From positions 197,804-261,803 of the forward strand of contig NW_003314402.1 of NCBI RefSeq assembly GCF_000143415.4: a stretch of 64,000 nt of DNA, given 5' to 3'. The notes beneath the pieces are model-generated. The model saw nothing but the letters and a program-made list of their open reading frames with translations, was not told the origin of the DNA and made no database searches. Below are positions 34,867 through 46,772 of this stretch, piece by piece (within the stretch, counting starts at the first letter, position 1; each line of letters begins with the position of its first letter). This DNA is from Selaginella moellendorffii. Taxonomy: Eukaryota > Streptophyta > Lycopodiopsida > Selaginellales > Selaginellaceae. A program made the position numbers and the translations under genes.

Positions 34867-36493
34867 GTAAGACTTTCTCAAGAGTGGTGGGGGCGACGAG
34901 CAGCTGAGGAGCAGTAGCAGCTACAGGACCCAGCAGTCGCAGCTCACGGTCCCTGCCACAGCTTTGCTCCTTCTGGAGGAGGAGGAGAAGGTCCTCCTCC
35001 ACGACCACTCTACGTCCCAGCAATAAGATTTGGTGGGTGGTCACCTCACTTCCAGCAGCACCAAGACCCACTTTTCCCTTCGGATCCATTCTTGACTCCG
35101 TCGGACCACTGATTTCTACGCTCGTTTGCTCCTCTTCCAGTCGAGAGACCGTTCCATCCGCCAGTGCTGTATCCTTTTCCGAATGCTCCGACTTTCCAGC
35201 CTGCTGATAATGTGGTTCATCCGGCGCATTCCTCTGGGGAGCTTAAAGCTCGTCCTGGCCTTCACTTCGAGTCTCCGGTGTTTCGACCCAGCGCAGCAGA
35301 GACCTCGGACTTCAAACGCGCCCCAGAGCAGCCGAGGAGATCGGTTACACCTGCGAAGGATGACAAGCAACAATTCCACGGCAATGGTTCCGAGCTCCTT
35401 CAGTTGTTACAGGGTGGTCCTGGTCGTGTGAAGCCCACAGCCTCCACAAAGGTGGATGCTACACAGGACAGTGGGGATTCTGGAGAGCCATCAAAGAAAG
35501 GAAGTCCATCTGCTGTTCACGGCCCCATAGGACCGCCGAGGCGTCATGTCGTTTCTCCTCCGCAGAGTCCAAATGACCTCCTTGGACGTTTGTGGGCTGC
35601 TCTTCCGTCGTCAAGCCACACCTTGTTTGGCGGAGAAAGCGAACGCAAGACGTCAGCCCGGAGCTTTAGCGTTGAAGCGAACGAGATGTCCCGGGAAGTC
35701 GATGGAGGTGGAGCTGCTGGTTTCGCACTTTTGAAGCGAAGGGGATCGGAGCCTGCCGCCTCGCACTACCTTTAAACGGCTACGACTATAACGACTCTAA
35801 GACAAATGATAAGCCGAGGACAAACTCAGCATCCGGAAGACTACAGGACTATCGTGGGAGATCCGTAAATGGAGAGGCCGAATTTGAGCCCGGAGGCGAT
35901 GACTTTAGAGGTGCGGGAAGGCGTCGAGGTACCGGTCGTCCAGACGCCAGACGCGGTGGTCGGGGTGCTGTTGGCCAGTGGATTGCGGTAAATGAGAGGC
36001 ATAAAGATGCTGAGCCAAGTGACATCACGTCCTGCGATATCTCTGATGGAAGGGACGAGTCGCTTAAATCTTGAAACGGGACTTAGTCGAATGCTAGGAG
36101 AAAACATCAACAGGAATGGAGGATAAAACAGGCCGACTCAAAGGCAGCATTTCCAGCGGAGAAAAAACCGGACTACAAGGTTCCAAAGGCACGGTCTTTG
36201 GCATCTCAACTTGAACGTCCAGGCTTGCCATCGGGAAGTACGCAAAACTCTTCCGTTGGCGCGGCTTTTGAGGAGTCCAAACAGAGGCTCCATAATCTAG
36301 ATGCTTTGGAAGGAGAAGGCGTGACGACCTCTCTAGATCTCGAGGAGCTACAAATTGACGGTCACCGTCGTGAGGGTAACACTCCACAGTTTGACAAGGT
36401 TTGTGCTTGCTTTTTTTCTTTCTTTATTTTCATGTGTTTGTATCTCTGGTTACAGCCGAAGGAGAACCGTTTCAGGACCTCTGAAGAACTAAA
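34867..36493 (+). pseudogene. URT1-like pseudogene, copy 3 (5' end replaced by RAD5 RING)
   Basis: It begins inside the acidic segment (GDEQLRSSSS-equivalent, 34,890). TAA at 35,024-35,026 interrupts it. The Pro-rich part reads FPNAPTFQPADNVVHP (35,175) and continues openly through PPQSPNDLLGRLW (35,560) to the stop after SHYL (35,773-35,775). The next open stretch contains SLASQLERPGLPSGS (36,200), and the last exon piece ends PKENRFRTSEELK (36,456-36,494). There is no nucleotidyltransferase motif. The reading frame matches that of copies 1, 4 and 5. Confidence 0.75.
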
Positions 36494-36754
36494 GGTATGC
36501 ATATGCATATTCTTAATATTGTTATGTTTTCCATGTTTTACCATTTACTCTATACACCAGATTTTAAAATACTCAAAACCACGAGAGTAAAGTAATATCC
36601 TGAGAATACGATTTGTAAGCAAAACAGAAACTATGTCTTCTCCAAACGCTGCTGACGGCTTGGAAATCTCTGTTTTTGTTTTTTGAGTTATGCAAAATAG
36701 TGTAGCATTTGCGCAGATCGAGAACCCAATCGATGTCCACTGAAGGAGCAAGGT

Positions 36755-39700
36755 TTAATCCCAGAATTTTATCTGGAGATCCGGCCGCTCCTCAAGCCAT
36801 GGTGGAACTTTCGTAGCTTTTAGGCAGCGTAGGACTTTGAGCCTGGGAAATAAGCCAAGGCCGTGATCGTCTGAACTCAATTGGGGCCACACTACATCAT
36901 CATGACCAGAGAGCTCAAGTTCCTCCAATCCTGGAAGGGATGCAATGGATGATGGAATATTTTTGATCCCCATCAAGTGCGCCCATCTTAAAAGAGTCAT
37001 CTGGTCTGTTGGCTCAAAGAAATCATTGGGGATACAGCCCTTCCACAAAAATAATGTGACGCATTTCACCTTCAGCTGTGATCTCTCGGTTGGCATCAAG
37101 AGTCTCCTCATGTAACCTTCTACATCCAGTTCATCAAGGTCTTTGGGGAGTTGTGTCACAAAGAGAGGCAAATGCTCCCATGTATTATCAAGAGCCACAA
37201 CGAATGTTAACCTCTTCAGATTTGGAAGACTTGCTGCCAAATCATCCTTGAACTCCGACTGTGCAATGTGTAGATTTTCAAGGCCCAGAAATTCAAGGCA
37301 TGGGAACGATCCATCCAGACTGAAGAACTGGATACCACTGCAGTCTAGGTGAAGTTCTCGTAGCCGCTGAAAGCCCTTTAACCAGGACAGGTCTTTCATT
37401 GTCTCATTGTTCCTGATGGTTAACAATTGTAGCTGTGGCCATTCAAGGCTTTCGGCATTGTTTTCACCGTCTTGAACCCCGTCAATCGAAAAGCCCTCAA
37501 GCTGTTTGGAATTCTTAAACATTCGCTTCCAGTCAAGTTTGATAGTCGATTTCACCATAATCTCACATCGTTTCAGATTGACAAGTTGCCACGGGCCGGT
37601 GAAATCGCCAAAGTCCATGCTCTTTGCGCACAACTTCAGTTTCTCAATGTCCACTAGTGCACCAAGGCTGCGAGGTATTTTTATTGTTGCATTGTAGAGT
37701 GTTAGCGTTAAATGTCTTAGCTTGTGTAGGCTTGAAATTCCACTCAAATCCACAGCCAGAGCTAACTCCTTAAAGGATACAAGCTCCAGCTCTTCCAAGT
37801 CGAATAATTGGGGCAGTAATGCAAAGTTGAGATTTCTGGTAGCCTTGCATTTCAAAACCTTCAGTGATGTCAAGCTGAAGAGCGCATCTGGCAATTGAGG
37901 CACATCATCGTAGGATGGAAGGTGAAGCACTTGAAGGTTTCTCAGCTTGGATATGCTCTCTGGAATAGAACGGGCCAAATTATAGCATCCATTCAAGCTC
38001 AATACCTTGACATTTTGGATGTGATCTATATCCAAACCAGAAATTTCATGAGGTCCATCGAGAAGCAAGACATCTCGCACATGAATGTCAGACAAAAGGC
38101 TGCTTGTAACCTTCTTTCCAATGAATGAAACTTTAGAAAATGTTGGAGAAATCCCAGGTGGACAATCATAGCCAAACAGGCATCCCTTCTCGTGCTCTTC
38201 CTGGGGTGGGTACTTCCCTTTCAAGATTCTTATGCACAGCTTGCGTACCATGTCGTGCACAGTTACATACTTTTCCCGAAGTATACTAGTTGTCTTCACT
38301 AGGCATCTTCGTTCCAGTTCACTAACAATCTGCAGAGGCGAGAGTTCTGACCCAACCGCTATCCAACATTTTCTCAGATGATCAAACTGGATTCGCTCAT
38401 CTTCTGGAAACGCAGCCACATAGAGAAAGCACTCTTGCAGCTTTTCATCCTTATTAAAGCGTCCCAGCTCATCATAGCTAAACTTCAAGCGCTGGAACAT
38501 CCGCTTCTCAATGTCCCCGTCATTCAACAAATGCATCTTCTCATAGCGTTCTTCCCACACCTGTGGCCCCTCATTCCTGTAGACAGCCATGGCACTGCCA
38601 ATCACTTCAAGAGCTAGAGGGAGCCCCTCACATTTGCTAGCTATTCTCTCGGCAACTTCCACAATGTCCGGATCACTAGGTAGTGAATCACGAAAGGCAA
38701 ACTTCCAAAACATCTTTTCGCTCTCGGCCTTTGATAGCTTACACACACGAAATATTTTTGCACCCAGCATGCTCAAAATGTCTTCCTTTCTGGTTGTTAC
38801 CAGCACCCGGCTGTAAGAGGACGGCCCTGTTATAAAATCCAGTCCCTCGGCCCAGCTCATGTCCCACACATCATCCAGTATCAGCAAGACACGAATTCCA
38901 CGAGCAACATTTTGTGCCAAGTGCTGCACATGCTCAAGGGTGCCTGCATTTTGGGCCCTCTCTTTCATGCCGCCCCATTCAAGAGCGTTGAGGAGCTGGG
39001 CCCTGAGATCATCCTCCGATGCATCTTTCTTGACAGTGATCCATACAATGTTGTCATGGAAATGCTGCCGGACCCTCTGGTCATTGTTCACGAATCTTGC
39101 AAGGGTGGTCTTGCCACACCCTCCCATTCCCAGGAGTCCAAACCATTTCCCCGGGTGTGGATCCAGGAGGGCATTCACCACCTCATCCACCTGCTCCCCA
39201 TGGCGGCCAAACATGTCGTTGGCCTCGGGAACACCACGCCGTTCATACTTTACGAGACCTCTGTCTTGTGGACAACTCCGTACGGAAAAGCTGGTGCTCC
39301 GCTGTATCACTCTCAACTCTTCTCGCTCGTACCTTTCAATGTGCGGGAGGAGATCGTCCTCGCAAGTGCGTACCAGCTCCGAAATCGCGCCAGATCGCTT
39401 CTCCCTGCGCGACAGATCCATCTTTTAGCTTCATTGCTTCAAACATGAATTCGAATAAGCCTTACCGTAGTGCTTGCGCCTTCTTAGTCCATTCAGTCAG
39501 TTCAGTCAGCCACGCCTCAGCCTCACCAGAGTAGCGGAAATCTGGATTCCTGTGCTTGGGAGCATTAAACTTGTCAAGCGTGGCCTGGATTCTGGATGCC
39601 CTCTTCTCTAGCTTCTCAATGTGGACATTCAGCTCATGCTCGTGACCTTGGATCTGCGACAGGAGATCGTCGTAGGCACTTAAGGACTTCGCGATCTCGT

Positions 39701-40076
39701 TACTCCGCTTGTACCTATAGGAAGTGGAGAAGTTCAACCAGCTGCCTGCCATTTCTACACACACACACACACAAAAGATAAAATGCTACTGTACCGACCG
39801 CTTTATGGGGCTCCAGATCCTGTTGTGGCGTGATCGCAAGAGTGCTTGTGCCGTGGTGTTCCATGTCCTGACACGCTCCAAGCATTTCTCGGCCGCTTCA
39901 GAGAACGTGAAGCCAGGATTCTGCTGCTTGTGAACACTGAAAGCTTCGATCTTGTCCTGGATGTGGGGCGCCTTGTTCTCCAGCGTGTCAATGTTGGCAT
40001 TGCAGTCCCATATCTTCTTAGCAGGGCCCAGAGCCAAGCCACACAAGACGCCTGTCAAGGAGCCCACAACCTCCAT
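36755..40076 (-). CDS. CC-CC-NB-ARC-LRR disease resistance protein, copy 4 (1067 aa)
   Basis: Exons are 39799-40076, 39466-39741 and 36755-39404. The end of exon 2 has lost 9 coding bases relative to the other copies and uses a donor directly after the codons AQAL, yet the frame still joins exactly. The sum is 3204 nt, open throughout. Coiled-coil 1 belongs to the SVHKQxNPGFTFS subtype of copy 2. P-loop GMGGCGKTT, LLILDDVWDM, LVTTRK, GLPLALEVIG and VHDM are all present. A short in-frame deletion before the P-loop leaves LLDPHPGKWFGLLG. The 3' end (PDLQIKFWD) and 3' flank match copy 3. The gene therefore looks like a recombinant of copy-2-like 5' and copy-3-like 3' parts. It is probably functional. 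Confidence 0.88.
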
Positions 40077-40268
40077 GCCTGTAGACCTACAAGTAAACGT
40101 CGTCTCCCAGAACTCTTGGCCTTGGTACCCCTCTTAAAATGAACAGTAATTCTCAGAGAGGTATAAGCTGTTACAAGTGACTTGAGTTTAATTGGAGTTG
40201 ATTGCTTGCAGTAGAGCCCGTAGTAGAGGGCCTCGTGCAGCACCCTCCCTCTTGCAATGCCAGCTGTG

Positions 40269-40400
40269 GCTCTCTCTCTCTCTCTCTCTCTCATTGCTCC
40301 GACATTGTAAGTTTCTCCAGGAGAGGTAACTTTTGTCGCTTTGTTTTAGTTGCACACAGATAGGACGCCTTCCAGCTGACTGGGCCACGTGTTTGATTGC
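40269..40400 (+). pseudogene. (CT)n run plus RAD5-like HIRAN remnant upstream of NB-LRR 4
   Basis: This is the same arrangement as upstream of copy 2: a CT run (40,269-40,292), then CTCCGACATTGTAAG and the shortened intron, then an IGRLPADW-like exon start. The sequence is nearly identical to 10,714-10,850, in line with the close relation of the 5' parts of copies 2 and 4. Confidence 0.7.
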
Positions 40401-40409
40401 TTTGGGTCA

Positions 40410-42130
40410 GGAAAGCGTACTCTGGGTCATTCTTCACTATTTTTGAGACTAGAAATGTATATGGTTTTACTTTTGAACTAGGATAGTTTATATGTTTTAA
40501 TATAGTTAACACTCTGGAACTTGATTTATAATATTAAGGACATCAAGAATTATTTTAAAATTGGACTAAAACTTGATTTTCCTTATGGATTTTCAACTAC
40601 ATAAAAGATGTACATTCATGTAATTTATTCATATGACAATATTCTTTTGATAAGAGCATAGGTTGTGCTGTTTAACAAACATATGATGTTTTTGACTGGA
40701 ACTTTTATGAAAAAATTCCCACACTTCAATAAGAAAATAAAAAAATTTATATTGTTTTTATTTGCTGCAGAATGTCCTTTTTTAATTCTATATGAATTGG
40801 GATTGTTGGTTACAACTTCCATACATATAACATATAAATGTTCTATTGCAAACACCTTTACCACATATTTAATTCTTCCTTGGATCCTCATAATATAATC
40901 AATTGCCACTTCTATAAAATTGTCTTTATTGTTACTTCTATAGTAGTGTCCTTATTGTGGGCACCTTCTGGAAATTTGTGATAAACTACATCCAAAACTA
41001 AATAAAAGTAATTCCAAACATTGTTATAGTATGGCACAATGCAAACTTCTCTAACTAGAGCATCCATTAGTAAGATGCAAATATGATTAAACTGAATATT
41101 CCCTAAAACTAGAATATGAGAACCTATGTGGTGATATTTCATTAGAGTTCTTCTTAGTTCATCTACATAGTAACTGAGAAAAAATTATTAGCTTCTACCA
41201 AAGAAATAGACAGATAGACAATTTCTCACTAGTAGTATTTAACACAAATAAAGATTTCAATTGCACCCCTAATCCCAACTAAGAATATCTTTATAATTTG
41301 AGTAAAATATATATCACTTGGAAAACCATATAGTTATAAGCATGAAATATAATATGATTATTACAAACCTACCACCATAGTTGTGTTTTGCTTTTGCACT
41401 ATGATTTTAGCATGTATTGCCACAATTTTTAATTCTTCCTCTTTCATGACATTTTCTTCAACCAAATTATCATTAGGTAAACTATTCATCACTCATTCCA
41501 ACATCACTAATGACAAATATAATGTTCTCTCACAAATCATATCCAAACCCATTTGCTAGATTATATGGTTCTGACTTTCCCCCCAAATCCACTCTATTAT
41601 TTGTCACCGTGCTAACTTATGCATTTTTAGTGAGAGTAAGTGTTTGCCTATGCTTATAGAAAGTAGATTTGGTGAAAAAATAACCTTTTGTTGCCCTTGT
41701 TGCAACATATGATAGACAACAATAATTTTTCTTTCCTTTTTGATTTAGTTTGGTATGAACCATTGAGATGTGTCATTTTCTAGCTAATCTAGTGATTCTA
41801 ATCCCCAGACAAATATTACAATCAACATTACAAGGCAAACACATTCTTGCAAAACTTGTGAAACTTAAAAATACACGATTATCACATATCTTTTAGTGTT
41901 TTTAATGTTGTCAGCCTTGTGGTTTTTTGCTGCTTTCTTTCAAAAACATAATATTGTTATAAATATTTTTTTTGAGGTATTTTTCAAGTCTTTATTTAGC
42001 AAATTCATAATGGAGGTAGAGGAGATAAATTGCCCAATCCGTAATGCTTTTTGGGATTAGGCCTATAAGTAACATTTGATAAACATAAAACATAGGAAGG
42101 TTAAGGCTTTTTACTTGCATTTATTGATAG
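40410..42130. mobile_element. AT-rich degenerate repeat block, copy C (truncated)
   Basis: It matches copy A from about 10,860 to 12,585 with few differences, far closer than copy B does. It ends abruptly at about 42,130 after TTGATAGAA and a T run, and joins a fragment of NB-LRR exon 1. The remaining 3 kb of the block and the PPR remnants are absent here. Confidence 0.5.
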
Positions 42131-42140
42131 AATTTTTTTT

Positions 42141-42308
42141 CTACTGCTTGTGATCACTGAAAGCGTTGATCTTGGCCTGGATGTGGTGCGCCTTGTTCTC
42201 CAGCGTTTCAATGTTGGCATTGCAGTCCCATATCTTCTTAGCAGGGCCCAGAGCCAAGCCACACAAGGCGCTTGCCAAGACGCTTGTCAAGGAGCCCACA
42301 ACCTCCAT
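42141..42308 (-). pseudogene. isolated NB-LRR coiled-coil 1 exon fragment
   Basis: The minus frame reads MEVVGSLTSVLASALCGL, then IWDCNANIETLENKAHHIQ, and stops matching after about residue 56 (NAFSDHKQ). It contains a 12-base internal duplication that adds four residues (TSVL-type) relative to the other copies. The rest of exon 1, exons 2 and 3 are missing. Upstream sequence (42,309-42,420) matches 1078-1200. Confidence 0.8.
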
Positions 42309-42420
42309 GGCTGTAGACCTACAAGTAAAGGTTGTCTCCCTCCCAGAAAGAAGCACAATATTAACTCTTGACCTTGTAGATCGGAATTCTTCACTTTTTT
42401 CACAGCTGTGACTCACTCAC

Positions 42421-42700
42421 TCTAAGAGATTCACAGTGAGCACCGCAACGATCGCTACATCGCTCGCAAGAAACACCTCTATTTGTACAAACAGACAAAC
42501 GTGGAGCACGTAAAGTACTTGTGTCTTTGGCCTAAAAACGGGCATCTTAAACGCCATAGCCAGAAAATGGACGGCGGAGATCTTTTGAGCAAGAACCCTA
42601 AGCCCCAATTTCTCTTGGCGAGGCGGCGAGAGAGCGATGGCGCAGAGAGATGCGACACGCCCGAGAAGAACATCGTCTTTTCTCTTGTACGGCGTTGATC
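42421..42700 (+). pseudogene. PPR-derived and linker remnant preceding RAD5-like copy 4
   Basis: At 42,483-42,540 a plus frame reads LYKQTNVEHVKYLCLWPK, comparable to the LYKQKTLNTQSTG/ENLEHTKY text of the PPR remnants. The rest is open (to about 42,698) but unrecognised. The region is related to 1190-1330, which has a deletion relative to this copy. Confidence 0.35.
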
Positions 42701-42789
42701 CAGGCGAACGGGAATAGAGGGCTCCTCTGCCGATCTTTGATGGGATCCGGGCGATCTTGTCACCGACGTCTTGAAAGATCTTAGATTCT

Positions 42790-45090
42790 ATCCGCAATCG
42801 CCCAGTCAATGCGATCCTGGCGATGGGTGCTCCATATCATTCTATTCCCGCCCGGACGTGATCTCCAGGATTTGCGAAGAAGAAGGTCGTCGATCAGATG
42901 CGCGATGCTGGCGCGCAATTGATTGGGGCTTCCCGCTACATTTTCCCGCGCTATCGTCTCTACTTCTCCATTCTAGGGTTCTTTCTTGGAGGCGACGTAG
43001 GTTTTCTATTGCCCGCGTGGTCGAGGAGACGGCGCTGGGGGGCGGCCTTGATCGGCGTTCTGGAGCTACACAGGTAATGGGGCTCGAAATAGGAAGAGGC
43101 TCCAGCTTAAGGCTCCGACGAGCAGTGCCAAGGCGAGGAGCCCCAGCCAGCGTTACGGTGACAACAAAGGCCCCTGGGGCAAAATGTTCCATCGGCAGTG
43201 GATCGCCAAAAACTCCTGCAAAAGCTGAGGCTTCTAGGACAGCAAAAATTGCCGAGGTGAGCAATGATAGTGGAGCAGAGGATTTAGACGATTCGGGAGT
43301 AGAAAGTGGAGCAATCGATGGTGGGGAAGAAGAGGTAAACAAGATCATGACTGGAGGAGGAAACGATGCCGAGGTGGAAAGAACAACAGTGGTGGAGAGC
43401 TCCATTGAGACTGTCAGGAAACATGGCGAGGCTGTTTCTAGCGCCTTAGCTGGACTTTCAATCAGAGGTAGTGCCTTGACCCACGGTAATCCCGTTAAGA
43501 TGAAAGCTGGTTGTGGTTCCGTGAAAGCTGAAGCTTCGGTTTCGATCGCAGCTGGATGTGATCCTATGAAAGTAGATGGATTGGTGAAAATGGAAGCTGG
43601 TTTTGAGTCTGCAAGAGTCGAAGCTCTGGTTGGCTCGGTGAAGATGGACCCTCGTTATGATACTGTGAAACTTGAAACTCCATTCGGGGGTTGTTTTAGA
43701 TGTTGAGAGGTGGTGGCTTCTCCAAGAGACTGAAGTTGCCGGGTACTCGACGTCCAGGGGATGCCGGATTCGTGTTGGCGAGTTCATTTCCTTCAGTTTT
43801 CCCAAGCCTGAAGCCGAAAGTAAGAAGAATTTCTTTGAGCACAAGAAGGTTCGGCCGAAAGTGAGCTCCGATATTGTAAGGTTCTTGACAAAAGCTTCAG
43901 GAGAGGTACGTTTCACTTGACTTGTTTCTTCGTTTTACTTCTAACCATTTGCTCACAGATAGGACGGCTTCCAGCCGACTGCGCCAAGTGTTTGATACCT
44001 TTGGGAAGTGCAAAATGGCACCAGAGGCTCTTTCTCTTATGAGCAGCATAGTTCTCCATTTGAGGTAGAGTTTTCTGTGTTTACCAGAGACGTTACGTAT
44101 ATGATGTGCTTGCAGAGTTTATATCAACAAGTCAGAAGCCTTACGAGGAGGGGGTTGAGCGCGGATTGAAGCTTCTGCAAGCTATCTTGAAGCCGGTAAT
44201 GCTTCGAAGAACAAAAGATTCAACTGATAAAGAAGGAAGGTAAGCATTTTTTTCTTTGCACCGTGCCTTGTCTTGTATTCACTCACCGTGCCTTGTCTTG
44301 TATTCACTCACAAGTTGGATTCACAGACCAATTCTTGTTCTCCAACCGGCTCAATGTGAAGTTATTGAATGCAAACTATCTGAGCCTGAACGTGATTTTT
44401 ATGATGCCCTTTACCACAGATCTAAGGCATGAAGAACTTCTCTTTCTTTTATTTTCTCTTTTTTCTGAACACGATTTTGCATTTGTGATCAGGTAAAATT
44501 CGATCAGTTCGTTGAACAAGGTAAAGTTCTCCATAACTATGCCTCGATCCTCGAACTGCTACTTCGATTACGGCAAGCTTGTGATCATCCTTTTCTTGTT
44601 CTGAGGTAGAAAATGCATCCTCTTATGTCTGAAGTTCCTCACGTTTTCTTCGTCACGCAGCCGTGGCGATACTGAAGACTTTGCGGACCTGGGAAAGCTG
44701 GCTAGACGTTTCTTGGACAAGAATTCCTCCCAGGTGCCTTCGACGGCGTATGTCAAAGAGGTGGTATTCGTAAAGGAGAAAGTGCTGAGTGCCCAATTTG
44801 TTTGGAGATGCCAGAGGACGCAGTTCTTACATTGAAAGTGCCGTGAGTGCCGAGAATGTGGACGATCGAGCATCGGTCAGACGAAGAACGTATCGATCAA
44901 GCGATTCATCATCAAAGTAAGCGCCACTTGAAACTCTCTTTGACGTTTCTCATGTCTCTAGAGCAGGACTCGGTGGAGGAGAGAATGCAACAGGTCCAAG
45001 CGAGGAAGCAGCGATTGATCGCGGGGGCTCTCACAGACGAAGAGGTGCCAAGCGCTCGAATCGAGGAGCTCAAAATGCTATTTAAATGAG
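42790..45090 (+). pseudogene. RAD5-like helicase pseudogene, copy 4
   Basis: The N-terminal segment is open from 42,771 into the linker because a deletion near 43,086 brought the two frames together. Linker and VKME-type repeats run to 43,680, where an independent deletion truncates the frame at GGCFRC. HIRAN follows (43,710-44,060), then SNF2 C-terminal pieces (44,110-44,240), LSEPERDFYDALYH-equivalent text (44,350-44,420), LRQACDHPF (44,560-44,610), RGDTEDFADLGKLARRFLD (44,660-44,720), and a broken RING start. At about 44,845 the RING joins the IGQTKNVSIK region (44,870), then ERMQQVQARKQR and RIEELKMLFK to the stop at 45,087-45,089. Most of helicase-C is deleted. A 25-base tandem duplication lies at about 44,258-44,310. 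Confidence 0.85.
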
Positions 45091-45204
45091 AAGAACTGGA
45101 GTCCTTAGCATTTTCTTAACTTACATCAGGTTAAAGAGGGGAATATGCTTCTAGCTTCGGCGCGTATATTCTTCAATGTGTCATAGCTAGGTTTCTTCGC
45201 GGCT

Positions 45205-46770
45205 ATGGCGGACAGCGAAGGAGCAGGCGATTGCGTCGCAAGCGCGTTTGATTCCGGCAGCATCGGCGACGAGCAACGTATGCATGCTAGGAGCAGCAGC
45301 AGCGCCAGCGCCGGCGCCGCGCCGCGATTTCGCTGGCCTAGAGCCGGAGTAGCCGATCTAGATTCATGCAAGCATATGATCTCTAGGAAATTGAGCTGAA
45401 CGCTGAGGCTTTGCAGGCGATCGCGTCGATTCCTCTCGTCTCCGCGGCCGGGGCGGCTAGAAAGCCGGGGCGCATTCTAGAGTTTCGGGGTTTCTGGGGC
45501 GATCAGTCATGTAGCGGGCAGTGATTCTCTCACAGAGAGCTGGAAGTCAGCCATGACGTGGAATCCGCCACAAGTAGCTTGTCCGCCTTGACTGCCACTA
45601 CTCAGGCCGAGGATGAACTGGGCGTGGATGTGTCGTCTCCCAGCGGCGATTTGCTGCTCCATTTGAGCGGTGGGGGCGACGAGCAGCTGAGGAGCAGTAG
45701 CAGCTACAGGACCCAGCAGTCGCACCTTACGGTCCCTGCCACAGCTTTGCTCCTTCTGGAGGACCTGGAGGAGGAGGAGAAGGTCCTCCTCCACGACCAC
45801 TCTACGTCCCAGCAATAAGATTTGGTGGGTGGTCACCTTACTTCCAGCAGCACCAAGACCCACTTTTCCCTTCGGATCCATTCTTGACTCCGTCGGACCA
45901 CTGATTTCTACGCTCGTTTGCTCCTCTTCCAGTCGAGAGACCGTTCCATCCGCCAGTGCCGTATCCTTTTCCAAATGCTCCGACTTTCCAGCCTGCTGAT
46001 AATGTGGTTCATCCGCCGCATTCCTCTGGGGAGCTTAAAGCTCGTCCTGGCCTTCACTTCGAGTCTCCGGTGTTTGGACCCAGCGCAGCAGAGACCTCGG
46101 ACTCCAAACGCGCCCCAGAGCAGCCGAGGAGATCGGTTACACCTGCGAAGGATGACAAGCAACAATTCCACGGCAATGGTTCCGAGCTCCTTCAGTTGTT
46201 ACAGGGTGGTCCTGGTCGTGTGAAGCCCACAGCCTCCACAAAGGTGGATGCTACACAGGACAGTGGGGATTCTGGAGAGCCATCAAAGAAAGGAAGTCCA
46301 TCTGCTGTTCACGGCCCCACAGGATCGCCGAGGCGTCATGTCGTTGCTCCTCCGCAGAGTCCAAATGACCTCCTTGGACGTTTGTGGCCTGCTCTTCCGT
46401 CGTCAAGCCACACTTTGTTTGACGGAGGAAGCGAGCGCAAGGCGTCAGCCCGGAGCTTTGGCGTTGAAGTGAACGAGATGTCCCGGGAAGTCGATGGAGG
46501 TGGAGCTGCTGGTTTCGCACTTTTGAAGCGAAGGGGATCGGAGCCTGCCGCCTCGCACTACCTTTAAACGGCTACGACTATAACGACTCTAACCCCAGGA
46601 CAAACTCAGCATCCGGAAGACTACAGGACTATCGTGGGAGATACGTAAATGGAGAGGCCGAATTTGAGCCCGGAGGCGACGACTTTAGAGGAGGCGTCGA
46701 GGTGCCGGTCGTGCAGACGCCAGACGCGGTGCTCGGGGTGCTGTTGGCCAGTGCATTGCGGTAAATGAGA
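45205..46770 (+). pseudogene. URT1-like pseudogene, copy 4
   Basis: Starts MADSEGAGDCVAS at 45,205, followed by the SSSSASAGAAPRFRW segment, an acidic segment from 45,558 with TAA at 45,816-45,818, a Pro-rich segment (FPNAPTFQPADN, 45,968), and an open frame to SHYL stop (46,565-46,567). The Arg/Gly-rich part begins at about 46,610 and stops near 46,770, where an unrelated sequence starts. The catalytic domain is absent. Confidence 0.75.
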
Positions 46771-46772
46771 GG

